48,540 bases of DNA from Puniceicoccus vermicola (lineage in GTDB: Bacteria > Verrucomicrobiota > Verrucomicrobiia > Opitutales > Puniceicoccaceae), in contig NZ_JACHVA010000009.1 in the NCBI RefSeq assembly GCF_014230055.1, positions 1-48,540 of the forward strand, given 5' to 3'. The position numbers and the translations under genes were made by a program. Below the pieces are notes generated by a model. It ran no database searches. It had not been told where the DNA came from and saw nothing but the letters and a program-made list of their open reading frames with translations. Below, one piece after another: positions 37,999-45,889 of this stretch. How positions within the stretch are numbered: the stretch's first letter is position 1; every line of letters begins with the position of its first letter.

Positions 37999-39651
37999 AT
38001 GTCAGAACAAACCACTGCCGAACTCCTTGTCCGGTGCCTCGAAGCGCATGAGGTCGAATTCGTCTTCGGGATCCCCGGAGCCAAGATCGACAAAGTCTTC
38101 GACGCGTTGGAAGACTCCCCCATCCGGGTCATCCTCTGCCGACACGAGCAAAATGCCGCCTTCATGGCCGCTGCTTACGGACGGCAAACCGGGAAGCCCG
38201 GGGTGGTGCTCGTCACCTCCGGACCCGGCGTGGCCAACCTTGCCACTGGTCTCCTGACCGCAACCACCGAGGGTGACCCGATCGTCGCCCTCGGCGGCAA
38301 CGTCCCGCAGAACATGAAGTTCAAGGAGTCGCACCAAAACACGGACAACGCCAAGCTCCTCGAATGCGTGACCAAATCGAGTATCGAAGTCACCGCCCCG
38401 GAAGTCGTCCCCGAGAGTCTCGCGAATGCCTTCCGCCTCGCCACAGCCCCCCGCGCGGGTGCCTGCTTCATCAGTCTGCCCCAAAATATCATGCTGGCGG
38501 ATGCGTCGCACTTGGGCAGCTACACCGCTCCCCCCATCACCTTTGGGCGAGCCCGTTCTTCAGTCCTCGCCGATGCATCCCGGCGACTCTCTGATGCAAA
38601 ATCTCCAATCCTTCTCCTCGGCGAGGAAGCCAGCCGCCCCGAGAATCTCGCGGCAATCAACTCCTTCCTAGAGAAACACCCCATTCCGGCGATCAACACG
38701 TACCAAGCCGCAGGCGTCATTTCCCAGGAAAATATGCATTGCTTCTATGGAAGGGCCGGACTGTTCCGCAACCAACCGGCTGACCGTGTTCTGAATCAGT
38801 CAGACCTCGTCATTTGCGTAGGCTTCAATCCAGTCGAGTATGATCCCGAGATCTGGAACGCCGACATCTCAAAAGAAATCCTCCACATCGACTACACCTG
38901 CGCGAACGTCCATTCCCAATATCGCCCGGAGTGCGAGCTTCTCGGGGAGATCAAAACCAACCTAGGCCTTCTCACCGAGGGAACGGATCCCGTTAAAGCA
39001 CCCAGTTATCCTGACATTCAACGGGAACTCTTCTCCATCGTCGAAGGAGCGGGAAACAAGACGGGCCGCCCCGGCACGATCCACCCTCTTCGATTCGTCC
39101 ACGAATTATCCCAGATTCTCGATGACGACACCGTCGTCTGCTGCGACATCGGCTCCGTGTATATGTGGCTCGCTCGCTACCTGTTTTCCCACCGGCCCCA
39201 CCAAATCCTCTTCAGCAATGGACAACAAACACTCGGCGTCGGCCTCCCCTGGGGCATGGCTACGAAGCTCGCGTATCCGGATAAGAAAGTGATCTCTATC
39301 TCTGGCGACGGAGGATTCCTCTTTTCAGCGATGGAGCTCGAAACGGCCGTACGGGAGGGACTGCAATTTACCCACATTGTTTGGCGGGATGGCTCCTACG
39401 ACATGGTCAAGGAACAACAAGTGATGAAGTATCACCGCGAGGCTTCCGTCGAGCTGGGCAAGGTCGACCTCCGCAGCTTTGCCGAAGCCTTCGGCGCAAA
39501 AGGCTTCCAAATCGACGATCCCGAACAAATCCTCCCCACCCTGATCGAGGCACGCGGAGTTGCCGGCCCGACCCTCATCAATGTCGAGATCGACTACTCC
39601 GACAATCAGCAGCTCTTCACCGACGCCCACCATGAAGACGTGGGCAACTGA
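37999..39651 (+). CDS. alsS: acetolactate synthase, catabolic AlsS/BudB type
   Basis: ThDP-dependent condensation of two pyruvates to 2-acetolactate. The 550-residue product has the active Glu50 in CRHEQNAAFMAAAYGRQTGK, then VVLVTSGPGVANLATGLLTA, and the ThDP/Mg motif ISISGDGGFLFSAMELETAV. No regulatory small subunit is adjacent. The sequence pattern EGDPIVALGGNVPQNMKFK fits the FAD-independent catabolic type used in acetoin/butanediol overflow. The gene expected next, acetolactate decarboxylase (alsD), is absent and a CMD-family gene is there instead. Other pyruvate-type ThDP enzymes (glyoxylate carboligase, sulfopyruvate decarboxylase) fit less well. Confidence 0.85.
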   Translation: MSEQTTAELLVRCLEAHEVEFVFGIPGAKIDKVFDALEDSPIRVILCRHEQNAAFMAAAYGRQTGKPGVVLVTSGPGVANLATGLLTATTEGDPIVALGGNVPQNMKFKESHQNTDNAKLLECVTKSSIEVTAPEVVPESLANAFRLATAPRAGACFISLPQNIMLADASHLGSYTAPPITFGRARSSVLADASRRLSDAKSPILLLGEEASRPENLAAINSFLEKHPIPAINTYQAAGVISQENMHCFYGRAGLFRNQPADRVLNQSDLVICVGFNPVEYDPEIWNADISKEILHIDYTCANVHSQYRPECELLGEIKTNLGLLTEGTDPVKAPSYPDIQRELFSIVEGAGNKTGRPGTIHPLRFVHELSQILDDDTVVCCDIGSVYMWLARYLFSHRPHQILFSNGQQTLGVGLPWGMATKLAYPDKKVISISGDGGFLFSAMELETAVREGLQFTHIVWRDGSYDMVKEQQVMKYHREASVELGKVDLRSFAEAFGAKGFQIDDPEQILPTLIEARGVAGPTLINVEIDYSDNQQLFTDAHHEDVGN

Positions 39652-39732
39652 CCGGTCCGGGAATCAGAACTTCCGTTTTTCCCGAAGCCACCCACCTTCG
39701 ACGATCCGATAAACCACGAACCCAGAGAAAAA

Positions 39733-40119
39733 ATGAGTGACCGCTACGAACGAGGCTTGAAAGTCATGCGCGAGCATCTTGGCAAAGCCGCTGACGAATA
39801 CGTCGAAAACATCCGCGAAGTCTCCCCTCTCTTTGCGAAAGTCAACGTGGAGTTTGCCTTCGGCGATATCTACGGCGACAAGAGCAATGTCCTCGAACCC
39901 AAGATTCAAGAGCTGATCACCCTCTCCGCATTAACGGTGATGGGTGACTGCCTCCCCCAGCTCGAACTGCACATTCACTGCGCTCTGAATGAGGGAGCAA
40001 CCAAGGAGGAGATCGCCGAAACGATCACCCAGATGATCGCCTACTGCGGCTTCCCCTCCGCCACCAACGCCATTCTCACTGCCAAAAAGGTTTTTAAGGA
40101 AAGAGGCATTCTCGAGTAA
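39733..40119 (+). CDS. carboxymuconolactone decarboxylase-family protein
   Basis: A 128-residue helical protein of the CMD/AhpD-like family. The signature region is LITLSALTVMGDCLPQLELH followed by IHCALNEGATKEEIAETITQ and AYCGFPSATNAI, closest in pattern to PcaC (gamma-carboxymuconolactone decarboxylase). The CXXC of AhpD is not present, so a peroxidase role is less likely. It follows alsS by 81 bases. No beta-ketoadipate genes are nearby, so its substrate is unknown. Confidence 0.83.
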   Translation: MSDRYERGLKVMREHLGKAADEYVENIREVSPLFAKVNVEFAFGDIYGDKSNVLEPKIQELITLSALTVMGDCLPQLELHIHCALNEGATKEEIAETITQMIAYCGFPSATNAILTAKKVFKERGILE

Positions 40120-40165
40120 CGGGCCGACTACGTGTCCCCGCCTGTAGACCCAACCCCATTTTGGA

Positions 40166-40241
40166 TGGTGGAGCCGAACGGGATCGAACCGTCGACCTCT
40201 TGCATGCCATGCAAGCGCTCTTCCAACTGAGCTACGGCCCC
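40166..40241 (-). tRNA. tRNA-Ala (anticodon GGC)
   Basis: A 76-base cloverleaf on the minus strand. The acceptor stem is GGGGCCG with CGGCTCC, including the G3-U70 wobble pair that identifies alanine tRNA. The D-arm contains AGCTCAGTTGG, the anticodon stem-loop is CTTGC-ATGGCAT-GCAAG with anticodon GGC, and the T-arm is ACGGTTCGATCCCGT. CCA is encoded. It lies 40 bases after the stop of rdgB on the same strand and may be processed from the same transcript. Confidence 0.97.
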
Positions 40242-40281
40242 ATTTCCAGATGAGGAAAGCGAAGACAAAACCGCGATCTGG

Positions 40282-40899
40282 TCAGGCGGTCAATTCTTTT
40301 TCTAATTTTTCCAAGGCTTGGCCTCGGTGACTGATCCGATTCTTTTCCTCCGGATCAATCTCGGCGAAGGATTGGCGGGATCCGCTGGGAGCGAAGACGG
40401 GATCGTAGCCGAACCCACCCTCTCCCTTCGACTGTCGAAGGATTCTCCCTTCGCACTCGCCGCGAAAGAACTGGATCGATCCTTTGCCTTTCCAAAGAGC
40501 GAGCACGCAGACAAAACGAGCGGTACGGCGACGCGGTTGGGCGACTTTGCGCATGCGCTCGATGAGGAGCTCCCGGTTCTGCTGATCGTCGGCCCCTTCC
40601 CCGGCAAACCGGGCGGAAAACACCCCTGGAGCACCGTCGAGAGCATCGACCTCGAGTCCACTGTCATCCGCCAGGATCCACGTCTGCGGCGAGACCCGTT
40701 TTTGGAGAAATTCGACTTTGATCCGGGCGTTGCCTTCGAAATCGGTCGCGGTCTCTTCGCAGCCTTTCATCCCACCGAAGTGACTGGCAGTCAGGACGCT
40801 TACAGAGTGACCCCTTTCCCGCAGCCAAGCTTGAATTTCCTCGGCCTTATGGGCATTTCCGGAGGCGAGGACGATATCGACAGAGGTTTCGGTAATCAT
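40282..40899 (-). CDS. rdgB: RdgB/HAM1 non-canonical purine NTP pyrophosphatase
   Basis: Hydrolyses dITP, ITP and XTP to monophosphates, cleaning the nucleotide pool. The 205-residue product has the substrate-binding start IVLASGNAHKAEEIQAWL, the catalytic ILADDSGLEVDALDGAPGVF, then SARFAGEGADDQQN, and the ending GEGGFGYDPVFAPSG with RISHRGQALEKLEKEL. ATG 40899 overlaps the ribD stop by four bases, which supports this start over one at 40926. It is third in the run MBL hydrolase-ribD-rdgB. Confidence 0.95.
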   Translation of the reverse strand: MITETSVDIVLASGNAHKAEEIQAWLRERGHSVSVLTASHFGGMKGCEETATDFEGNARIKVEFLQKRVSPQTWILADDSGLEVDALDGAPGVFSARFAGEGADDQQNRELLIERMRKVAQPRRRTARFVCVLALWKGKGSIQFFRGECEGRILRQSKGEGGFGYDPVFAPSGSRQSFAEIDPEEKNRISHRGQALEKLEKELTA

Positions 40900-42020
40900 G
40901 ATCGTTCCTTCCCTACAGGATAACAAATCCTGCCTCGAAGCAACTGATCGGAACCAAAAATCTCGTGCCGGCAGTCCTCCAAGGTGATCGCTTCGGAGGG
41001 GTCTTCCAAGTAGCGACCTCCCGCGACCGGCCTCGCCCGATCATCGAGGAAAAGTTTCGGCGCCCGATAGGCAAAAAGGTAATCCACTGCCTGCTCGGCA
41101 AAAAGCCGACTATGAAGCACGCTCCCGCCCTCCACATAGATCCCGTGCAGGCCCTCATTGGCCAACCAGCCGAGCAAGAAATCACGGATTTCCCCTTCTC
41201 CAGGGCAACGAACCACCCGGACCTCATCGGAAACGACTTTCCTCACCTTGTCATAGGCTTCGTCGGAAACAAAGATCACGGTCTTGTCCCGAAATTTATC
41301 GGTCAGGACCCGCAGGTTGGGGAAATTCACCAGCCGTCCGGTGCGATCAAAAATGATCCGGACCGGGCAAAAGTCCTTCGGCCCCAGTCTGGAGGTCAGG
41401 GAGGGGTCGTCCGCAATTGCGGTGCGGGCCCCCACCGCAATCGCTGGGAAATAACGGCGCCATTGGTGGACGTTGGCCCGCGACTTTTCTCCGGTGATCC
41501 ATTTCGAAGCCCCTCCCTCGACAGCTGTGCGGCCGTCGATGGTTGTGGCGACTTTGGCCGCGATCATCGCCCGACCCGTCCGGTGAAAAAAATGAAAGAT
41601 CAAATTCAGATCCTCGCAATCCTGCTCCAGAACGCCAGCGGTGGCCGCAATCCCCGCACTCCGCAGGATTTCCAGGCCTTTCCCGCGATGGCGGGCATCG
41701 TCATCGAGCGCACCGACGACCACCCGTTTGATTCCCGCATCGATGATCGCCTGCGTACAGGCTGGCGTTCGCCCGACTGTGGAACAGGGCTCCAAGGTCA
41801 CATACAAGGTAGCGGAATCGGGAACCACGCCTTCCCATTGTCGGAGGGCCTGCACTTCGGCATGCGGGCCGCCAGCCACTTCGTGGTAACCTTCGGCCAG
41901 GATCTGTTCTCGATCGGCCAACACGGCCCCTACCAAAGGATTTGGATGAGTCGTCCCCCACCCTTTGCGGGCCACCTCGATGGCCCTCCGCATCCAGCGT
42001 TCGTCAACTTCCGGGCTCAT
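40896..42020 (-). CDS. ribD: bifunctional riboflavin deaminase/reductase RibD
   Basis: Second and third steps of riboflavin synthesis: deamination of the pyrimidine intermediate, then NADPH reduction of its ribosyl side chain. The 374-residue product has an N-terminal deaminase with zinc ligands in GGPHAEVQAL and LEPCSTVGRTPACTQA. A C-terminal reductase follows with VATTIDGRTAV, SKWITGEKSRANVHQWR and GIYVEGGSVLHSRLFAEQAV. ATG 42020 is preferred to TTG 42029. No other rib genes or FMN riboswitch are visible. It overlaps rdgB and follows the MBL gene by 14 bases. Confidence 0.95.
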   Translation of the reverse strand: MSPEVDERWMRRAIEVARKGWGTTHPNPLVGAVLADREQILAEGYHEVAGGPHAEVQALRQWEGVVPDSATLYVTLEPCSTVGRTPACTQAIIDAGIKRVVVGALDDDARHRGKGLEILRSAGIAATAGVLEQDCEDLNLIFHFFHRTGRAMIAAKVATTIDGRTAVEGGASKWITGEKSRANVHQWRRYFPAIAVGARTAIADDPSLTSRLGPKDFCPVRIIFDRTGRLVNFPNLRVLTDKFRDKTVIFVSDEAYDKVRKVVSDEVRVVRCPGEGEIRDFLLGWLANEGLHGIYVEGGSVLHSRLFAEQAVDYLFAYRAPKLFLDDRARPVAGGRYLEDPSEAITLEDCRHEIFGSDQLLRGRICYPVGKERS

Positions 42021-42034
42021 GGAAATCAATGAAT

Positions 42035-42667
42035 TTAGGAGATTGCCCGAACAAACGGATTACGCCTCTTTTCTTCCCGCACGGAAGTGATCGGCCCGTG
42101 TCCCGGATAGATTTCCGTATCGTCCGGCAAGGTAAAAACGCGTTTCTGAATCGATTTCTCCAGAACCGCAAAGTCGCCACCGGGCAAATCGGCGCGCCCG
42201 ACACTTCCGGCGAAGATCACGTCTCCACTGAAACAGGCGGCCTCGTCCTCAAAATAAAAGAGGATGTTTCCCGGACAATGCCCGGGAACGTGGCGCACCT
42301 CGACGGATTCTCCCAAGAATTCCAGCTGAGACCCTTCATCGACCCAATGATCAATCTGAACGGGCTCCATCGGCACGCCGGGCAAGCCGTAGGAAGACAT
42401 CGTGCGCGGATTTTCGTAAAGCTCTTGGTCGTCCCGATGACCGTAGAGGGGGATCCCGTCCTTCTGGAAGAGATACGCGTCCGTGGTGTGATCCCAATGG
42501 GCGTGCGTCAGCAAGAGCGCATCCAGGGTCAGCCCCTTTTCCTCCAGCAAGGCGGTCACGGCATCGTGCGCCCCCATGGGTGCGTCGATAAGCACGGCGT
42601 GTCCGTCCTTCGCGAGGAAGTAAGCGTTCGTCTGTATAGGTCCGAGGGGAAGGATTTTGACTTCCAT
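42035..42667 (-). CDS. MBL-fold metallohydrolase (glyoxalase II-like)
   Basis: A 210-residue metallo-beta-lactamase-fold hydrolase. Metal ligands are visible in LLLTHAHWDHTTDA (HxHxDH), HVPGHCPGN, FSGDVIFAGSVGRADLPGGD and EIYPGHGP. The pattern is that of the short YcbL/GloB-like group, which lacks the extra C-terminal domain of true glyoxalase II, so thioester hydrolysis is plausible but not shown. It is first in the minus-strand run with ribD and rdgB. Confidence 0.9.
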   Translation of the reverse strand: MEVKILPLGPIQTNAYFLAKDGHAVLIDAPMGAHDAVTALLEEKGLTLDALLLTHAHWDHTTDAYLFQKDGIPLYGHRDDQELYENPRTMSSYGLPGVPMEPVQIDHWVDEGSQLEFLGESVEVRHVPGHCPGNILFYFEDEAACFSGDVIFAGSVGRADLPGGDFAVLEKSIQKRVFTLPDDTEIYPGHGPITSVREEKRRNPFVRAIS

Positions 42668-42773
42668 TCGGCGTTTGTATCTGTCCCGTAACAGAGAGAC
42701 GAGGAGAAACTTTTTCTCCCTCGACTTCTCGGCTTCGATTGGCGGTTATGGAGCAGCCTATCCAGCCATTGTC

Positions 42774-43964
42774 ATGACCCGGAATCGCGCTCCTCTCTTC
42801 TCTCTCTTTCTCATCTACCTTCGTCTCGGTTTGACTTCTTTCGGAGGTCCGGTCGCCCACTTAGGCTACTTCCGCGATGAATTTGTCGGCCGCAAAAAAT
42901 GGCTGACCGATGAAGCCTACGCCGATCTCGTCGCCCTCTGCCAATTTCTCCCCGGCCCGGCCAGCAGCCAAGTGAGCTATGCTATCGGCTACCTCCGGCA
43001 CGGATGGGCGGGCGGCATCCTCGCTTGGTGCGGATTTACGCTTCCCTCAGCCATTGCTCTTATCCTCTTTGCCTATGGCTTGGCCGCGATTGGGGATGCA
43101 TCGGGGGCGGGATGGGTCTTGGGGCTCAAGCTCGCTGCAGTTGCGGTCGTGGCCAAAGCCGTCTGGGGAATGGCGACGAAACTGTGTCGCAACCGAACTA
43201 CGGTCACTTTCGCCCTCGTTGCCGGAGCAGTGGTCCTCCTCTTCCCGACCGTCTGGGCTCAGATCGGCGTCATCCTCTGCGGGGCAATCGGCGGATGGAT
43301 TCTGCTCTCCCCACCCGACACCAAGTGGAGCCGAACGGAGCCGAACCCCAACCTCTCGCACCGGACGGGCCTTCTCTGCCTGATCTCTTTCGCCGTCCTC
43401 CTCGTGGGCTTCTGGATCGCGGGCAGCCTCCTTTCCTCTTCCTACATCCAATACTTTGACGCCTTCTACCGTTCTGGATCTCTGGTATTTGGCGGGGGCC
43501 ATGTCGTCCTCCCTCTACTCGAAGAAGCCGTCGTCCAAACCGGATGGGTAGACCAGAGCACCTTCCTCGCCGGATATGGTGCCACTCAGGCCGTTCCGGG
43601 GCCCCTCTTCACCTTCTCCGCCTTTCTGGGAGCTTCGATGAACCAATCCCCGGCCGGATGGTTTGGAGGACTCTATTGCCTCGTGGCCATCTACGTCCCC
43701 TCGATCCTCCTGGTTTCCGGCCTCCTCCCCTTTTGGGATCGCATCCGCACCAACCGCTCTGCGAAACGCGCCCTCGCCGGAACCAATGCCGCGGTCGTCG
43801 GCCTTCTCCTCGCCGCCTTCTACAATCCGGTCTGGATCAGTGCTGTGATTTCTCCCGGCGCGGCGGCCTTCGCCCTCTTTGCCTTCCTCCTCCTCCAATT
43901 CTGGAAGATGCCTCCCTGGGCTCTGGTCATCCTCAGCGGCCTGGCTGGCTGGGCCGTATTCTAA
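42774..43964 (+). CDS. chrA: chromate transporter, two-domain ChrA type
   Basis: A 396-residue membrane protein with the two homologous CHR domains of long-chain chromate transporters, which export chromate. The N-terminal domain has GLTSFGGPVAHLGYFRDEFV and CQFLPGPASSQVSYAIGYLR. The second domain repeats the pattern as SGSLVFGGGHVVLPLLEEAV and GATQAVPGPLFTFSAFLGAS. ATG 42774 (MTRNRAPLFS) is used, since upstream in-frame sequence overlaps the divergent MBL gene. No chrB regulator is next to it. Confidence 0.93.
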   Translation: MTRNRAPLFSLFLIYLRLGLTSFGGPVAHLGYFRDEFVGRKKWLTDEAYADLVALCQFLPGPASSQVSYAIGYLRHGWAGGILAWCGFTLPSAIALILFAYGLAAIGDASGAGWVLGLKLAAVAVVAKAVWGMATKLCRNRTTVTFALVAGAVVLLFPTVWAQIGVILCGAIGGWILLSPPDTKWSRTEPNPNLSHRTGLLCLISFAVLLVGFWIAGSLLSSSYIQYFDAFYRSGSLVFGGGHVVLPLLEEAVVQTGWVDQSTFLAGYGATQAVPGPLFTFSAFLGASMNQSPAGWFGGLYCLVAIYVPSILLVSGLLPFWDRIRTNRSAKRALAGTNAAVVGLLLAAFYNPVWISAVISPGAAAFALFAFLLLQFWKMPPWALVILSGLAGWAVF

Positions 43965-44049
43965 AAAACCCTGACTCTGCCCTAGAGGACCTCGAGGCGC
44001 AATAGCGTCACCAGCAGATCGCCACACCCGGGTCACTTTCTCGCGAAAT

Positions 44050-44078
44050 TTGACTCAAACGGATACCTCCCATAGACT
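44050..44078 (+). promoter_or_regulatory. sigma70-like promoter for the dihydroxyacetone kinase gene
   Basis: TTGACT (44050-44055) and TAGACT (44073-44078) are separated by 17 bases (5/6 and 4/6 matches), leaving a leader of about 68 bases before ATG 44153. Confidence 0.5.
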
Positions 44079-44152
44079 GCATAGTGATATTGTAAGGAAC
44101 AAACCGATACATATTCCTCATACCACTCTCCCCATTGCACACCCTAGAAACT

Positions 44153-45784
44153 ATGAAGTCATTTATAAATAACCCCGAAGATGCCGTTAACGAATCGATC
44201 GAAGGCCTCTTGACCAATCCTTTACTCACCAAGCTAGACTCTTTCCCCGAAATAAGAGTCGTTCTCCGAAAAGAAATCGATCCCCAAAAAGTAGCCATCG
44301 TCTCCGGCGGCGGCTCAGGACACGAACCAATGCACGCCGGATTTGTCGGCAAAGGAATGCTCACAGCCGCCGTTTGTGGCGATATTTTCGCATCGCCATC
44401 CGTTGATGCCGTTCTCGCGGCAATCCTCGCGGTCAGCGGTGAGGCCGGCACCCTTCTGGTCGTCAAGAACTACACTGGCGATCGACTCAATTTCGGATTG
44501 GCAGCGGAACAGGCCCGGGCGCTCGGCCACCGGGTCGAGATGGTAATCGTCGGAGACGACATTGCCCTGGGCGAGGATACGGCCCAACGGGGACTCGCCG
44601 GAACCCTTTTCGTCCACAAAGTAGCCGGTAAGCTAGCAGAAGAAGGAAAGTCGCTGGAGGATGTGACCGAAGCGGCAAAGGGTGTAGCGAATGATGCGAT
44701 TTCAATCGGCCTTTCTTTGACCGAGGGCCAGAAATATCAAAATCCAGAAAAATCGAGACTCTCCCAATCCGAGGCAGAGCTCGGTCTCGGAATCCACGGC
44801 GAACCCGGTGCTCAAGTCATCCAAATGGAAAAAGCCCGTTCCTTGGTCGAGCAAGCCGTGAAAGAGCTCAACAAATATCTCCCGAAGAAGAGCGGTGAAT
44901 TCGCCCTGCTCTTCAACAACCTCGGAAGCGTCACTCCGCTCGAGATGAACCTCCTCGTCCATTGCTTCGATCAGACGGACTTGTCCTCCAAGGTGAAGTA
45001 TTTGATCGGCCCCACGGCAATGACGACTTCGCTCAACATGAACGGGTTTTCCCTATCACTCCTGCCTTTGGATTCAGAGACCGAAGAGGCTCTACTCGAA
45101 ACCACGGAGACACCGGAATGGAGGATCCGCCCCTACTCGCAACCGACAAGCATTCAGAGCCCACAATTACCCGAGACCCTCCAATTCGAAGCATCCAACG
45201 ACGATCAGACAAAGAGAGTGGTGCAGGAAATCGCCTCTCTCCTCATCGAGATCGAAGGAGAGATGAATGATTTGGACGAAAAAGTCGGCGACGGCGACGC
45301 CGGATCGACCTTTTCAGGCGCAGGCCAACGATTCAAAAACCTCTCGGAAAAGCTCCCCTACGCCTCTCCTCCCGAACTTCTGACTACGATCGGCCGCGTC
45401 CTCTCCCGCGAGTCCGGCGGATCCAGTGGCGTCCTGCTCTCCCTTCTGTTCACCAAATCAGGGAGCCAGATGAAAGAAGGCGCAAACCTCGGAGAGGCAC
45501 TGAAACAGGGCTTGGATAGAATGAAATCATTCGGCGGAGCCGAACAGGGCGACCGAACGATGATCGATGCCATGGAGCCTGCCTTCGAAGCCCTGGCCGC
45601 GGGAAAATCGCTGCAAGAGGCTGCAGAGGCCGCTCGGAAGGGAGCGGATCAGACCCGCGAAATCACCGAAACGAGTGCGGGTCGGTCATCCTACCTCTCA
45701 GAGTCCAATCTAAAAGGCATCCCCGATCCCGGCGCTGAAATGGTGGCCCGAGTCTTCGAGAAGCTGGCCGGTCTAGACCTCTGA
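44153..45784 (+). CDS. dihydroxyacetone kinase, fused DhaK-DhaL (ATP type)
   Basis: Phosphorylates dihydroxyacetone to DHAP. The 543-residue protein joins a DhaK domain (about 1-330) and a DhaL domain (about 345-543). DhaK has IVSGGGSGHEPMHAGFVGKG and the covalent substrate His215 in GLGIHGEPGAQ. DhaL has the Mg-ADP motif LDEKVGDGDAGSTF, a GDGDxG form typical of ATP-dependent kinases rather than PTS-dependent ones, and RESGGSSGVLLS. The ATG at 44153 (MKSFINNPED) is preferred over an in-frame TTG at 44135. No glycerol dehydrogenase or PTS gene is adjacent. Confidence 0.94.
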   Translation: MKSFINNPEDAVNESIEGLLTNPLLTKLDSFPEIRVVLRKEIDPQKVAIVSGGGSGHEPMHAGFVGKGMLTAAVCGDIFASPSVDAVLAAILAVSGEAGTLLVVKNYTGDRLNFGLAAEQARALGHRVEMVIVGDDIALGEDTAQRGLAGTLFVHKVAGKLAEEGKSLEDVTEAAKGVANDAISIGLSLTEGQKYQNPEKSRLSQSEAELGLGIHGEPGAQVIQMEKARSLVEQAVKELNKYLPKKSGEFALLFNNLGSVTPLEMNLLVHCFDQTDLSSKVKYLIGPTAMTTSLNMNGFSLSLLPLDSETEEALLETTETPEWRIRPYSQPTSIQSPQLPETLQFEASNDDQTKRVVQEIASLLIEIEGEMNDLDEKVGDGDAGSTFSGAGQRFKNLSEKLPYASPPELLTTIGRVLSRESGGSSGVLLSLLFTKSGSQMKEGANLGEALKQGLDRMKSFGGAEQGDRTMIDAMEPAFEALAAGKSLQEAAEAARKGADQTREITETSAGRSSYLSESNLKGIPDPGAEMVARVFEKLAGLDL

Positions 45785-45889
45785 CCGGACCAGGACCTTC
45801 GCAGGTCCCCAACCCTTCTCGACAAAGGCATCGAAACAGAAGGCTCCTCGACAGCACGCAAGCCAAACCGCGAGTCCTGAAGCCCTTAC

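Noticed and set aside
41999-42034. FMN riboswitch upstream of ribD.
   Set aside because: There are only 14 bases between the MBL gene stop and ribD; the conserved riboswitch core is absent.
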